Shown here in pieces: positions 17,120 to 26,879 of a stretch of DNA of 64,000 nt. The notes under the pieces were generated by a model that had not been told where the DNA came from, ran no database searches, and saw only the letters and a list, made by a program, of their open reading frames with translations. Each line of letters starts with the position of its first letter. Position 1 is the first letter of the stretch. Source of the stretch: Lederbergia panacisoli (GTDB lineage: Bacteria; Bacillota; Bacilli; Bacillales; Bacillaceae_C); NCBI RefSeq assembly GCF_024626525.1, contig NZ_JANJGU010000002.1, forward strand, positions 62,001 through 126,000. The letters run 5' to 3'. Made by a program: the position numbers and the translations under genes.

Positions 17120-18118
17120 TTATGGATTCTTTTTATCTTGTTCCATGTTTTGTGGTCCATACAATTTAATAATTCTTTCTTCATCCATTAGTTTTGAAAC
17201 CGTTCCGATTCTAAGATTTCGAGATTTTATTTCTGTAATTAACGTTTGCAAAGCCTCATCGGTAGGTTTTGTTGGATGCATTAAAATCATTGCACCTGGG
17301 TGCACTTTTGATGTAACCCTTTGGATTAATACAGTTGTTGGCGGTTTTTGCCAATCAATTGTATCAACAGTCCACATCACAGTCCTTAGTTTCAGTGAAT
17401 GGGCAATGTCAATCGTTTCTTTACGAAAAGCCCCTGCTGGAGGACCGAACCAAGTAACTTTTTTACCGGTAGTTGCTTCTATAATTTCATTTGTTTTAGA
17501 AAGTTCTTCCCTCGTTTCGGCCTCATTTAAAAGTTGCATATTTGGATGACTGTACGAATGATTACCAATTTCATGTCCACCATCTGCAATCATCTTCGTT
17601 AAATCAGGATTTTCCTTTGCCCATCGGCCCTCCAAGAAGAAAGTGGCGTGTACCTTATTTTTTTTTAGGGTATCAAGCATAGAGGGGATGAATTCATTTC
17701 CCCAAGCAACATTTATTAAAAAACTGACCATAGGTTTTTCGGGATGGCCCCGATATATTGGAGAGGGCGATAAATCCAACAGATGAACTTCTGGTGGAAT
17801 TTGAACAAAAACCAATTTTTTCTCATCATACTTTTTATCCTTTTTCATGTTTTGATAAGATGCTTTTATATCTACCTTTATCCCATTATATCCAGGCATT
17901 GCTTTCCAGACTCGATCTATTTTAGCATTTTGAGGTTCAATTTGATAATAATCTGCAGCTTTTACGATTAAATCATATAATTCTCCATTATGTTTACTTA
18001 CAAAAGTACTATCACCTTGTAACTGTTTTAAATATTTATTCGTATAAGGATTAAATATGGCAGATAATGATAGAATAGCAATCAGACTAAAGGCTATCAA
18101 GTTTTTTGAACTAAGCAT
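17120..18118 (-). CDS. ylxY: YlxY, polysaccharide deacetylase-like protein
   Basis: A predicted exported or membrane-anchored NodB-fold protein of 332 residues. A signal or anchor helix spans residues 6-22. The NodB domain runs from about residue 128. The metal motif GNHSYSHPNM retains His187 and His191, but the first motif, usually TFDDG, reads NVAWGNE (136-142), so the metal-binding and base aspartates are missing. YlxY proteins appear to share this, so catalysis is doubtful. It precedes mlpA in the usual Bacillus order. Confidence 0.88.
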   Translation of the reverse strand: MLSSKNLIAFSLIAILSLSAIFNPYTNKYLKQLQGDSTFVSKHNGELYDLIVKAADYYQIEPQNAKIDRVWKAMPGYNGIKVDIKASYQNMKKDKKYDEKKLVFVQIPPEVHLLDLSPSPIYRGHPEKPMVSFLINVAWGNEFIPSMLDTLKKNKVHATFFLEGRWAKENPDLTKMIADGGHEIGNHSYSHPNMQLLNEAETREELSKTNEIIEATTGKKVTWFGPPAGAFRKETIDIAHSLKLRTVMWTVDTIDWQKPPTTVLIQRVTSKVHPGAMILMHPTKPTDEALQTLITEIKSRNLRIGTVSKLMDEERIIKLYGPQNMEQDKKNP

Positions 18119-18163
18119 GTCCCTACCCCCTCATTTTAGATTATGAATGAGGTGGAACCGTTA

Positions 18164-18316
18164 GACCTAAAGAAAGCGGAAGGGCCTTGCTCATCGACGT
18201 AGAAACTTCAGGTACTCTGACTGAGGTAAAGGAAACACTACGAGGAACGAGTCAATATTGACTTATCTTAAGTATAGAACAAGAGGTTTGCTAGTAAATA
18301 GGCGCTAATGCTAGAC
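18164..18316. repeat. Interspersed repeat B, copy 3
   Basis: It opens AGAAAGCGGAAGGGCCTTG, contains GACGTAGAAACTTCAGG and AGGAAACACTACGAGG, and closes GGTTTGCTAGTAAATAGGCGC then GCTAGAC. It lies in the pnp-ylxY gap next to the pnp terminator. Confidence 0.78.
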
Positions 18317-18330
18317 AGTAACAATTTGCA

Positions 18331-18356
18331 AAATAAAAAGCCAGGAAACCCTGGCT
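18331..18356 (-). terminator. Intrinsic terminator after pnp
   Basis: On the minus strand AGCCAGG-gttt-CCTGGCT is followed by TTTTATTTT, 7 bp after the pnp stop. Confidence 0.9.
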
Positions 18357-18363
18357 TAATTTT

Positions 18364-20484
18364 TTACTGTTCCTTATTTTGTTGTTCTTTTTGTTCTTTT
18401 AAGACTACTTTTCTTGAAATATTTACTCTGCCTTGGTTATCGATTTCGATTACCTTTACAAGAATTTCGTCTCCTATGGATACAACATCTTCCACTTTGT
18501 TAACTCTTTCTTCTGCAAGCTGTGAAATATGAACTAAGCCATCTTTACCAGGGAATAATTCAACAAATGCACCAAATTTTTCAATACGTTTTACTTTCCC
18601 TAAATACATCTGTCCGATTTCCACCTCTCGAACTAGATCTTCAATGATTTTCTTAGCCTTCACATTCATTTCTTCATCCGCGGAAGCGATAAATACTTTA
18701 CCATCTTGTTCAATATCGATTTTCACGCCGGTCTCTTCGATGATTTTATTGATTTGTTTACCGCTTGGTCCAATGACATCTCTAATTTTATCTGGATTAA
18801 TTTGCATTGTGAGAATCTTTGGCGCATATTCAGAAAGTTTGTTTCTTGGTTCTTTAATGGTTTCCAGCATGGAATCCAAGATATGAATACGGCCGTGTTT
18901 TGCTTGCATTAGCGCTTCCTCAAGAATTTCTCTTGATAAACCTTCGATCTTAATATCCATTTGCAGCGCTGTTACACCTTTTGCAGTCCCAGCTACTTTA
19001 AAGTCCATATCACCAAGATGGTCTTCCATTCCTTGAATATCTGTTAATACAGTGTAATGTTCACCTGATTTAACAAGACCCATCGCTATTCCTGCTACTG
19101 GAGCTTTAATAGGGACTCCCGCATCCATCATAGCAAGGGTGCTCGCACATATGCTCGCTTGTGAAGTTGATCCATTCGATTCCAAAACTTCTGATACAAG
19201 GCGAATCGTATATGGAAAATCTGCTTCATTAGGAATGACAGGCTCCAGTGCACGTTCGCCAAGCGCGCCATGCCCAATTTCACGCCTTCCCGGTCCACGA
19301 ATAGGACCTGTTTCACCAACACTAAAATGTGGGAAATTATAATGGTGCATGAAACGTTTTGATTCTTCGATTCCAAGTCCATCCAATATTTGCACATCAC
19401 CAAGTGCTCCTAATGTACAAATACTTAATGCTTGTGTTTGTCCACGAGTAAATAAACCTGAACCATGCGTTCTCGCTAAAAGAGTAACTTCCGATGAAAG
19501 AGGTCGGATTTCGTCCGGCTTTCTTCCATCTGGACGGATTTTTTCCACTGTAATTAAACGACGTACTTCTTCTTTTACAAGGTCGCTTAAAATTTGCTTC
19601 ACTTGTTTAATTGTCGCATCTTCGACATTTTCACGTTCCGTAAAGTCTGCAATTACTTTATCCTTTACAGCTTGGATTGCTTCTTCACGGGCATGTTTTT
19701 CTTCTACTTGAATGGCTTTAATAATATTTTTTTCACACAAATTACGAACTTCTTGATTAAGATCAGCGTCTACTTCGTAAAGAACGACTTCTCTTTTTGC
19801 TTTTCCAACTTCTTTTACAATTTCTTCTTGGAATTGAATTAGCTTTTTAATTTCCTCATGGCCAAACATGATCGCTTCAAGCATGATTTCTTCGGTAACC
19901 TCATCGGCACCTGCTTCGACCATATTGATCGCATCTTTCGTTCCTGCAACAGTTAAATTTATGTCACTGTTTTCCATTTGTTCAACAGTAGGATTAATTA
20001 TAAAATTACCATCAATTCTACCTACTACAACACCTGCAATCGGACCTTCAAATGGAATATCGGATACGCTTAGTGCAAGTGAAGATCCAAACATTGCCGC
20101 CATTTCGGAAGAACAGTTTTGATCAACACTCATAACGATACTAACGACTTGTACTTCATTTCGGAAACCGTCTGCAAAAAGTGGACGGATTGGACGATCA
20201 ATTAAACGACTTGCTAAAATAGCTTTTTCACTTGGGCGTCCTTCTCTTTTAATGAATCCGCCGGGAATCTTTCCTACTGCATATAGTCTTTCTTCGTAAT
20301 TTACAGTTAAAGGGAAAAAGTCCACCGCTTTTGCTTCCTTAGATGCTGTGGCGGTACTTAAAACGGCAGTATCTCCATACCGAATTAAAGCCGCTCCACT
20401 AGCTTGCTTCGCTAATTGACCTATTTCAATTGTCAGCGGTCTTCCCGCCCAATCCATACTAAATGTTTGTTTGCTTTGTTCCAT
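18364..20484 (-). CDS. pnp: Polynucleotide phosphorylase
   Basis: Phosphorolytic 3'-5' exoribonuclease and RNA-degradosome component. It has 706 residues, with two RNase PH domains (first [21 protein letters not shown]; second [14 protein letters not shown] ... [20 protein letters not shown]), then KH ([15 protein letters not shown]) and S1 ([15 protein letters not shown]) domains. The C-terminus is Lys/Gln-rich. The start is placed at the ATG for MEQSKQTF, since AGTGAGG lies 9 nt upstream and the length matches the family. Repeat B4 sits in its long upstream region. Confidence 0.96.
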   Translation of the reverse strand: MEQSKQTFSMDWAGRPLTIEIGQLAKQASGAALIRYGDTAVLSTATASKEAKAVDFFPLTVNYEERLYAVGKIPGGFIKREGRPSEKAILASRLIDRPIRPLFADGFRNEVQVVSIVMSVDQNCSSEMAAMFGSSLALSVSDIPFEGPIAGVVVGRIDGNFIINPTVEQMENSDINLTVAGTKDAINMVEAGADEVTEEIMLEAIMFGHEEIKKLIQFQEEIVKEVGKAKREVVLYEVDADLNQEVRNLCEKNIIKAIQVEEKHAREEAIQAVKDKVIADFTERENVEDATIKQVKQILSDLVKEEVRRLITVEKIRPDGRKPDEIRPLSSEVTLLARTHGSGLFTRGQTQALSICTLGALGDVQILDGLGIEESKRFMHHYNFPHFSVGETGPIRGPGRREIGHGALGERALEPVIPNEADFPYTIRLVSEVLESNGSTSQASICASTLAMMDAGVPIKAPVAGIAMGLVKSGEHYTVLTDIQGMEDHLGDMDFKVAGTAKGVTALQMDIKIEGLSREILEEALMQAKHGRIHILDSMLETIKEPRNKLSEYAPKILTMQINPDKIRDVIGPSGKQINKIIEETGVKIDIEQDGKVFIASADEEMNVKAKKIIEDLVREVEIGQMYLGKVKRIEKFGAFVELFPGKDGLVHISQLAEERVNKVEDVVSIGDEILVKVIEIDNQGRVNISRKVVLKEQKEQQNKEQ

Positions 20485-20613
20485 GCATTCTTTCCTCACT
20501 TTCATACAATTCAATCATCCGTCTTATATATTGTGGACTAGTAACATAAAAAAAGTTCTTGTCATTAGTTGGAATCAAAGTGCCGCCGATTACTGAACAT
20601 TAGACATGGGCGC

Positions 20614-20761
20614 GAACAAAAGCGGAAGCGCCTGACCATCGACGTACAAACTTCAGGACCTAAGACTTGCGATAAAGGAAACACGACGAGGGACGAGTCT
20701 GGCTTCCTACGCAAGCGAAAAGGACAAGAAGTTTGCAAGTCGATAGGCGCTGCAGCTGGAC
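20614..20761. repeat. Interspersed repeat B, copy 4
   Basis: It starts GAACAAAAGCGGAAGCGCCTG, contains GACGTACAAACTTCAGG and AGGAAACACGACGAGG, and ends GATAGGCGCTGCAGCTGGAC. It lies in the loop of the surrounding inverted repeat. Confidence 0.8.
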
Positions 20762-20887
20762 GAAAATGAAAAATGTCGTACACATGTCCAATGTTCAGTT
20801 CTGCCACATATTACGTGACAGTCCTAAGCAGTATTGCCTCGGTTAGCATCAATGAATCCCTAATGAAACCACTTTCTAAATACCTAA

Positions 20888-20917
20888 TAAAAAAGCGGGA
20901 AAAAATCCCGCTTTTTA
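20888..20917 (-). terminator. Intrinsic terminator after rpsO
   Basis: On the minus strand AAAGCGGGA and TCCCGCTTT pair around a T-rich loop and are followed by TTTATT, about 14 bp after the stop. Confidence 0.9.
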
Positions 20918-20930
20918 AAGGCTATACGAA

Positions 20931-21200
20931 TTATCTACGTAAGCCCAGGCTATTAATTAATTCACGATAGCGCTGCACATCTTTATTACGAAGATATGTT
21001 AAAAGGTTTCGGCGTCGACCTACCATTTTAAGTAAACCACGACGTGAATGATGATCCTTTTTGTGCATGCGAAGATGATCGTTCAATTTGTTGATGTCTT
21101 CAGTCAAAACAGCAATTTGAACTTCCGGTGATCCGGTATCATTTTCATGAATCTTATATTGGTTGATGATTTCATTTTTACGTTCTTGAGAAATCGCCAT
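20931..21200 (-). CDS. rpsO: 30S ribosomal protein S15
   Basis: Small-subunit protein that binds the 16S rRNA central domain early in assembly. The length is exactly the canonical 89 residues ([11 protein letters not shown] ... [16 protein letters not shown]). The start ATG follows AGGAGGTGAACAGG; a longer frame with three extra codons is rejected. It has its own promoter and an 80-nt leader that could carry the S15 autoregulatory site known in other bacilli. Confidence 0.98.
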   Translation of the reverse strand: MAISQERKNEIINQYKIHENDTGSPEVQIAVLTEDINKLNDHLRMHKKDHHSRRGLLKMVGRRRNLLTYLRNKDVQRYRELINSLGLRR

Positions 21201-21286
21201 CCTGTTCACCTCCTATTTTCTATCCCCTGTTACCTAGCAAACGTTGGTGAGTCGCCTTGCCAAGCAAAGGTTCTTGATACTGTATT

Positions 21287-21315
21287 AGAATACATCTTTC
21301 CAAGACAAAAATCAA
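21287..21315 (-). promoter_or_regulatory. SigA-type promoter for rpsO
   Basis: TTGATT (21310-21315), a 17-bp spacer and TATTCT (21287-21292) lie on the minus strand. The leader that follows contains CCTTTGCTTGGCAAGG, which can fold locally, upstream of the AGGAGG. Confidence 0.55.
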
Positions 21316-21317
21316 GT

Positions 21318-22268
21318 TTATTTGTCCAACCAGTCAAAGTATTTGACTGCTGTTTGTACATCTTTCGATATTTGTAATATTAATTCTTCAATTCCATTAA
21401 ACTTTTCTTCATTCCTCATGTATATATGCCACTCAACCTGTACTTCTTCTCCATAAATAGTTTCGTCAAAATCTAAAATATGTACTTCGATAGAAAGCAT
21501 AGTTTCACCTGGTACTTTAAATGTAGGATTATATCCTATGCTGCAAACACCGTTATACCACCTTCCTGCAACATTGAAGCGGACGGCATAAATTCCTATT
21601 TTTGGAATGAGATAATCATTTTCTAATTGAATATTGGCGGTTGGGAAGCCCAATTTTCGACCACGCTTTTCCCCGTGAACCACTGTTCCTTTTGTAACAA
21701 AAAATCTTCCTAATAAATCTTTTGCTTGAATCATTTCGCCATCGTGTATAAGCTGTCTAATTTTAGTGGAGCTTATTTTATCATTCTCATTTTCTAATTT
21801 CGGTATGGTCGTGACGTCGAAATGTCCGTTTCCATGTGTTGATAATGTATCCATTGTACCTTTTCCGAATTTCCCGTAAGTATAGTCAAAACCTGCCACA
21901 ACATGCTTAACATTAAGATTAATTAGATATTCCTTAACAAAGGCTTCTGGTTCTAAACTTGAAAATGAAGAGGTAAAACGAACGACGAATAAAAAATCTA
22001 TTCCAAGTGAAGAAATTAAATCTATTTTATCTTCAAGTGGGGTAATATATTGTACCGTCTTTCTTTCCTTCCCAAGTACGACAGAAGGATGAGGATCAAA
22101 TGTCATGACGGCACTCTTCATTCCATTTTTAATTGCTATATCATGGGCTGTTGAAATAACTTTTTGGTGCCCTTTATGTACACCATCAAAAAAACCCAAT
22201 GCTAGAGACAGCGGCGGAAAATCACTTTGACTAAGTTGATGTGGATAATTGATCATCAATACTTTCAA
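21318..22268 (-). CDS. ribC: Bifunctional riboflavin kinase/FAD synthetase
   Basis: Converts riboflavin to FMN and then FAD. The N-terminal adenylyltransferase domain has ALGFFDGVHKGHQ and FTSSFSSLEPEAF; the C-terminal kinase domain has GRKLGFPTANI and NGVCSIGYNPTF. TTG is chosen as the start because TAGGTG lies 6 nt upstream and the resulting 316 residues equal the B. subtilis protein; an in-frame GTG three codons earlier has no ribosome-binding site. Confidence 0.93.
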   Translation of the reverse strand: MKVLMINYPHQLSQSDFPPLSLALGFFDGVHKGHQKVISTAHDIAIKNGMKSAVMTFDPHPSVVLGKERKTVQYITPLEDKIDLISSLGIDFLFVVRFTSSFSSLEPEAFVKEYLINLNVKHVVAGFDYTYGKFGKGTMDTLSTHGNGHFDVTTIPKLENENDKISSTKIRQLIHDGEMIQAKDLLGRFFVTKGTVVHGEKRGRKLGFPTANIQLENDYLIPKIGIYAVRFNVAGRWYNGVCSIGYNPTFKVPGETMLSIEVHILDFDETIYGEEVQVEWHIYMRNEEKFNGIEELILQISKDVQTAVKYFDWLDK

Positions 22269-22277
22269 TTTTTTCAC

Positions 22278-23183
22278 CTACTCATTTCTTAAAACTTTCA
22301 CTGGTTTAATAAGTGTTTCATCATCAGGATGAACTTGATAAATTGCAAAAGCATTCCCATCAAATGCCATGACAACTTGACCATCTGGCCAATTTTTAGG
22401 CTTTGGAAGAACTGCGCCATTTTTAATCTTTATTACTAAATTACTATCTATTGGAAAAAAGGACAAGTCAGAAATCCCTTTTTCTAGCGGATAGATATTA
22501 TGTATGATATCTCCACTTTGTATAAGTTCTTCCAATTGCTCAAAAGTAACACAGTCACTTGCTGTTATTGAAGCGGAAGCTGTTCTTGTTAAAGAAGACA
22601 TATGGGCGGGATATCCAAGTTTTTCTCCAATCATGACTGCCAATGTTCGAATGTACGTTCCTTTGCTGCAATGGACATGAAAGCGAAAAGAAACATTCCC
22701 ATCATTCTCTTTTATCAATTCATCTAGCAAGTTTATTTCATAAATATGTACGTTCCTTAAAGGGCGTTCAATCGTTATTCCCGCTCGTGCATATTCATAT
22801 AATCTCTTTCCTTTTACCTTTACTGCAGAAAACATTGGCGGTGTCTGCTTAATTATTCCTTTAAAAGATTGAAGGACTGTTTTTATTTCATCAATACTTA
22901 TACATCGTTCAATTTTTTTTGTTTCAACTATGTCTCCGGATGCGTCTTCCGTCGTTGTTGAATAGCCAAGGGTCACTTCCCCTTCATACTCTTTACCAGC
23001 ATCGGTAATGTACTCGGCAATTTTTGTTGCTCTTCCCAAACAAATAGGTAAAACTCCTTCAACATCCGGGTCAAGTGTGCCAGTATGTCCAACCTTTTTC
23101 ATTTTTAACATTTTTCGGATTTTAAAGACACAATCATGGGAGGTCATACCTTTTGGTTTCCATAATGGCAATATACCATCCAT
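22278..23183 (-). CDS. truB: tRNA pseudouridine-55 synthase
   Basis: Makes pseudouridine 55 in the T-loop of tRNAs. The catalytic aspartate lies in the motif GHTGTLDPDVEGVLPICLG, and SFKGIIKQTPPMFSAVKVKGK is also typical. The protein has 301 residues from the ATG of MDGILPLWKPKG, which has AAAGGAG upstream; an upstream in-frame extension of 21 codons is not family-like. It is nine bases from ribC. Confidence 0.95.
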   Translation of the reverse strand: MDGILPLWKPKGMTSHDCVFKIRKMLKMKKVGHTGTLDPDVEGVLPICLGRATKIAEYITDAGKEYEGEVTLGYSTTTEDASGDIVETKKIERCISIDEIKTVLQSFKGIIKQTPPMFSAVKVKGKRLYEYARAGITIERPLRNVHIYEINLLDELIKENDGNVSFRFHVHCSKGTYIRTLAVMIGEKLGYPAHMSSLTRTASASITASDCVTFEQLEELIQSGDIIHNIYPLEKGISDLSFFPIDSNLVIKIKNGAVLPKPKNWPDGQVVMAFDGNAFAIYQVHPDDETLIKPVKVLRNE

Positions 23184-23210
23184 AGAATATTCATCTCCTT
23201 TCCACGATGA

Positions 23211-23291
23211 AAAAGCCGTCCCATTAGAGGCGCTTAGACCATTCACTAATTCTCAAATGTGAATAGACAAAGCATAAATGGGAACGGCCTT
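23211..23291 (-). promoter_or_regulatory. Long hairpin between rbfA and truB
   Basis: Imperfect arms of about 13 bp (AAGGCCGTTCCCATT and AATGGGACGGCTT on the minus strand) enclose a loop that itself contains ATTCAC/GTGAAT. Five T follow. It could be a terminator, attenuator or processing site inside the operon. Confidence 0.4.
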
Positions 23292-23302
23292 AAGTTATAC
23301 GG

Positions 23303-23644
23303 TTAGTCATCTTTTATTTGTTTCAATAATGATTCAATTCTATTTCCGTAACCAATGGATTCATCGAATTCAAAAGAGATTTCCGGTGTTTTGCGAAGAC
23401 GGATCCTATGACCAATTTCTGATCTAATGAATCCTTTTGCTTTAGCAAGTCCTTTTAGTGTATTTGCTTTTTGCTCTTCATCCCCAAGAACGGAAATATA
23501 AACAGTTGCTTGTTGAAGATCCCCTGTAACATGTACGTCAGTAATTGTAACAAAACCGATTCGAGGATCTTTAATTTTTCTACTGATTATTTCGCCAAGC
23601 TCTTTTTTCATCTGTTCTCCAACACGATTGGCACGTAGACTCAT
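23303..23644 (-). CDS. rbfA: Ribosome-binding factor A
   Basis: A KH-like factor that helps mature the 5' end of 16S rRNA in the 30S subunit. It has 113 residues beginning [16 protein letters not shown], with [19 protein letters not shown]. The ATG after GAGAGGTGTTTGTT is used as the start. The order infB-ylxP-rbfA-truB matches other bacilli. Confidence 0.96.
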   Translation of the reverse strand: MSLRANRVGEQMKKELGEIISRKIKDPRIGFVTITDVHVTGDLQQATVYISVLGDEEQKANTLKGLAKAKGFIRSEIGHRIRLRKTPEISFEFDESIGYGNRIESLLKQIKDD

Positions 23645-23659
23645 AACAAACACCTCTCA

Positions 23660-23938
23660 TTACAGCCATTCAAAAGTTGTACTTACTCTTTCCCACTCGG
23701 GAAATGAATCTAGAAAAGTAAGGGCATGATTAAGTTCACGTTCCGCAGCCTGTCTTGAAGATGAGACTGTAGTCATAGCAATTTTGGTTAACTGCCATGT
23801 ATCTTGATGATCCACTTCAGCTGCAGAAACATTGAATTTTTGTCTAAGTCTTGTCAAGGTACGCTGCAGGACAGCCCTTTTTTCTTTTAAAGAATGGGCA
23901 TGAAACACGCGAAATTCACATTCAACGAATCCAATCAA
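23660..23938 (-). CDS. ylxP: DUF503 family protein YlxP
   Basis: A 92-residue ferredoxin-like-fold protein of unknown biochemical role, conserved between infB and rbfA. Recognisable by [22 protein letters not shown] and [11 protein letters not shown]. Its start overlaps the infB stop by 4 bp. It has been proposed to act in ribosome maturation, which fits the context. Confidence 0.9.
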   Translation of the reverse strand: MIGFVECEFRVFHAHSLKEKRAVLQRTLTRLRQKFNVSAAEVDHQDTWQLTKIAMTTVSSSRQAAERELNHALTFLDSFPEWERVSTTFEWL

Positions 23939-26265
23939 GCACGCTCAATTTCTTCCATTAAGAAAGCTTCAATAATATCTTCTTCTTTCACATCATTGAA
24001 GTTTTTAATTGTAATACCGCACTCGTATCCTTGGCTAACTTCTTTTACATCATCTTTAAATCGTTTCAAGTCGTCAATAACACCTTCATAAATGACAATG
24101 CCATTCCTGATAAGACGTACTCCACTATCACGAGTAATTTTACCATCTGTTACATATGACCCTGCAATCGTACCAATTTTGGATACTTTAAATGTTTGAC
24201 GGACTTCCGCCTGTCCAATAATTTTCTCCTCAAACTCTGGATCAAGCATCCCTTTCATCGCCGCTTCAATTTCCTCAATTGCTTTATATATAACTCGGTG
24301 GAGACGAACTTCGACACTTTCTGATTCCGCTGCACGCTTTGCATTCACATCTGGGCGAACATTAAATCCAATTACAATAGCATTAGAGGCAGCAGCAAGT
24401 GTAATATCTGATTCATTAATAGCCCCAACTGCAGTATGAATAATTTTAATATTAACGCCTTCGACATTGATTTGTCTTAGCGCTGCAGCAAGTGCCTCTA
24501 CTGAACCTTGTACATCTGCTTTTACGATTACATTTAAATCCTTCATTTCACCTTGTTTCATTTGTTCAAATAATGTGTCAAGGCTAACTCGGGAACTTTC
24601 ATTTCTCGATGCGAGCAATGCTTCCTGTGCACGGACTTCCCCAATTTGGCGAGCAGTTTTTTCATCATCAAATACAACAAACCTGTCACCTGCTTGAGGT
24701 ACATCGTTTAAACCTGTGATTTCTACTGGAGTTGATGGTGCTGCTTCCTTTACCCTTCTCCCGATATCATTCACCATTGCACGGACTCGACCATACGTAC
24801 TGCCGACTACAATTGGGTCACCAATTTTCAAAGTACCATTTTGGACGAGCAATGTAGCAACCGATCCGCGTCCTTTATCTAGCTGGGCTTCAATAACAGT
24901 CCCAATAGCGTTTCTGTTCGGATTAGCTTTGAATTCTTCAACTTCACTTACAAGTAAAACCATCTCAAGTAAGCTGTCGATTCCTTCTCCCTTAAGTGCC
25001 GAAATCGGAACAAATATCGTGTCTCCGCCCCAAGCTTCCGGAACTAAACCATGTTCAGTCAATTCCTGCATAACGCGATCTGGATTCGCTGTTGGTTTAT
25101 CCATTTTATTGACAGCTACAATAATTGGAACTTCCGCCGCTTTTGCGTGATTAATGGCTTCAATTGTTTGTGGCATAACACCATCATCTGCAGCAACGAC
25201 AAGAATTGTAATATCCGTTACCTTTGCACCGCGTGCACGCATTGTCGTGAAGGCTGCGTGTCCTGGTGTATCTAGGAATGTAATTTTTTTGTCATTAGCT
25301 ACGATTTGATACGCCCCGATATGTTGCGTGATGCCCCCAGCTTCGCCAGCAGTTACCTTAGTGTTGCGAAGGGAATCCAATAAAGTTGTTTTTCCGTGGT
25401 CAACGTGACCCATAATTGTAACAACGGAAGGACGTTCAGTTAAGTTTTCCTCATTGTCTTCAGTAAAATACACTTCAAGGTCAGTAGCATCAATTTGAAT
25501 TTCTTCTTCAACCTCTACTCCGTAATCTGTACAGATTAATTCAATTGCATCCTTATCCAATTCCTGATTAATGGTTGCAATTACTCCTAATAAAAATAAT
25601 TTTTTAATAAGCTCTGATGGCTCTCGATGGAGTTTTTTCGCCAATTCTCCAACTGAAAGAGATCCGCTGAATGTAATCTTTTCCGGGAGTTCTTTTTGTT
25701 TCTGAGGCGCTGGCTGATGTTGTTGCGGCTTCTGCCTTTGCTTAATGTTTTTATTATTATTCACATTGCCTTTGCGATTCTTATTAAAACCTTTGTTGCC
25801 GCCTTTTTGCTGTTGGTTTTTATTCTGATTATTTCCCGTACTATTTTTCATATTAAAATTATTTTGCCCCATCTCATTATTTCGTTTAGTTCCATTTCCA
25901 GTAGTTCTTTGTGCAGGCGCTGATTTAGCATGATTGTTTTCAGAACGGCGTGGCTGCTCATTCGTATTTTTAGATTGTGTCGCTTTATTATCCTTTGCCT
26001 GTGGACTTCTCGCTTGGCTATTACGAGGTTTCTGTCCATGCTCACTATTGGGTTGGACTTTACGCTGTTGATTTGATTTTGTTGCACCGTTTTTGCTTTG
26101 AGCTTCTTTTCCCTTATAAATAGAATCTAGTTTTCCGGCAGTCCCAGCATCAATCATAGACATATGATTGGAGACTTCTATATTCAAACTTTTCAGTTTT
26201 GAAATCACATCTTTACTAGATGTGTTATGTTTTTTTGCGTATTCATATACACGTACTTTACTCAT
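23935..26265 (-). CDS. infB: Translation initiation factor IF-2
   Basis: GTPase that brings fMet-tRNA to the 30S subunit and drives subunit joining. It has 776 residues. The N-terminal IF2_N domain begins [13 protein letters not shown]; a strongly Asn/Gln/Lys-rich linker spans about residues 55-190; a second IF2_N domain follows; then the G domain with [12 protein letters not shown] near 287, DTPGHAAF and NKMDKP, and the beta-barrel and C-terminal domains. It lies in the nusA-infB operon. Confidence 0.97.
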   Translation of the reverse strand: MSKVRVYEYAKKHNTSSKDVISKLKSLNIEVSNHMSMIDAGTAGKLDSIYKGKEAQSKNGATKSNQQRKVQPNSEHGQKPRNSQARSPQAKDNKATQSKNTNEQPRRSENNHAKSAPAQRTTGNGTKRNNEMGQNNFNMKNSTGNNQNKNQQQKGGNKGFNKNRKGNVNNNKNIKQRQKPQQHQPAPQKQKELPEKITFSGSLSVGELAKKLHREPSELIKKLFLLGVIATINQELDKDAIELICTDYGVEVEEEIQIDATDLEVYFTEDNEENLTERPSVVTIMGHVDHGKTTLLDSLRNTKVTAGEAGGITQHIGAYQIVANDKKITFLDTPGHAAFTTMRARGAKVTDITILVVAADDGVMPQTIEAINHAKAAEVPIIVAVNKMDKPTANPDRVMQELTEHGLVPEAWGGDTIFVPISALKGEGIDSLLEMVLLVSEVEEFKANPNRNAIGTVIEAQLDKGRGSVATLLVQNGTLKIGDPIVVGSTYGRVRAMVNDIGRRVKEAAPSTPVEITGLNDVPQAGDRFVVFDDEKTARQIGEVRAQEALLASRNESSRVSLDTLFEQMKQGEMKDLNVIVKADVQGSVEALAAALRQINVEGVNIKIIHTAVGAINESDITLAAASNAIVIGFNVRPDVNAKRAAESESVEVRLHRVIYKAIEEIEAAMKGMLDPEFEEKIIGQAEVRQTFKVSKIGTIAGSYVTDGKITRDSGVRLIRNGIVIYEGVIDDLKRFKDDVKEVSQGYECGITIKNFNDVKEEDIIEAFLMEEIERA

Positions 26266-26280
26266 AGGTTCACCCCCGTT

Positions 26281-26586
26281 TTATTCATCGAGCATTGAAG
26301 TAAGCTTTTTTGCAAAGCCATCTTCCAGGATTGCTACTACTACCCTTTCGTCCTTCCCAATGGCGTGGCCTAATTTTTCTCTTGAATCTACAAAGTGAAA
26401 AGGAACCTCGTAATAAGTGCATTTATCCTGAATTTTTTTTGAAGTATTAGAAGAGGCATCTTTGGAAATTAAAACAAGCTTAGCCCTTCTATTTTTGATT
26501 TCCTTAACGACCAATTCTTCTCCAGAAATAATCTTTCTTGCTCGATTCGCCAATCCAAGCAGTGACATCCATTTTTCCTGTTTCAT
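26281..26586 (-). CDS. ylxQ: L7Ae-family RNA-binding protein YlxQ
   Basis: A 101-residue L7Ae/L30e-like protein (LLGLANRARKIISGEELVVKEI, SKDASSNTSKK) expected to bind kink-turn RNA. The exact role is not established. Its ATG overlaps the ylxR stop by one base, so the two are coupled. Confidence 0.92.
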   Translation of the reverse strand: MKQEKWMSLLGLANRARKIISGEELVVKEIKNRRAKLVLISKDASSNTSKKIQDKCTYYEVPFHFVDSREKLGHAIGKDERVVVAILEDGFAKKLTSMLDE

Positions 26587-26867
26587 TATTTAGACTTGCT
26601 TTCTTTATCAAGTAAGGCAAGAAGTTCTTCGTAAACAGAATCATTTACTTCAGCATTTAACTGGCTAGCGAAAATATTTTTCTTTTTTGCCGCCAGAATG
26701 GCATCACGGTCTAAAGAAACATAAGCACCTCTTCCGGATTTTTTACCGGTTATATCAACAGATACTTCTCCTTCTTTGGAACGGACAATCCTGATCATTT
26801 CTTTCTTAGGCTTCATTTCGCCTGTAGCCAAACATTTTCTCATTGGTATTTTTTTTTGTATTGCCAA
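26586..26867 (-). CDS. ylxR: YlxR (RnpM) RNA-binding protein
   Basis: A 93-residue basic protein with the DUF448 motif MRKCLATGEMKPKKEMIR and KKSGRGAYVS. YlxR has been reported to bind RNase P RNA and influence its activity. It lies between nusA and ylxQ, 12 bp after nusA. Confidence 0.93.
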   Translation of the reverse strand: MAIQKKIPMRKCLATGEMKPKKEMIRIVRSKEGEVSVDITGKKSGRGAYVSLDRDAILAAKKKNIFASQLNAEVNDSVYEELLALLDKESKSK

Positions 26868-26879
26868 CCTAATTCACCC

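Larger units (their letters stand above)
20485..20930. other. 446-bp gap between rpsO and pnp
   Basis: No gene is present. The gap holds the rpsO terminator, repeat B4, and a 17-bp imperfect inverted repeat (20592-20608 with 20783-20799) that encloses the repeat. The rest of the pnp leader is AT-rich, with no clear promoter. Confidence 0.7.

Noticed and set aside
17100-17549. A 149-codon plus-strand frame antisense to ylxY
   Set aside because: It overlaps the 3' half of ylxY in antisense and shows no family features.
20565-20807. An 80-codon minus-strand frame and a 66-codon plus-strand frame in the pnp leader
   Set aside because: Both are produced by repeat B4 and its flanking arms; the translations resemble no protein family.
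24716-25150. A 144-codon plus-strand frame antisense to infB
   Set aside because: It is a shadow of the infB codons with no ribosome-binding site or recognisable domain.
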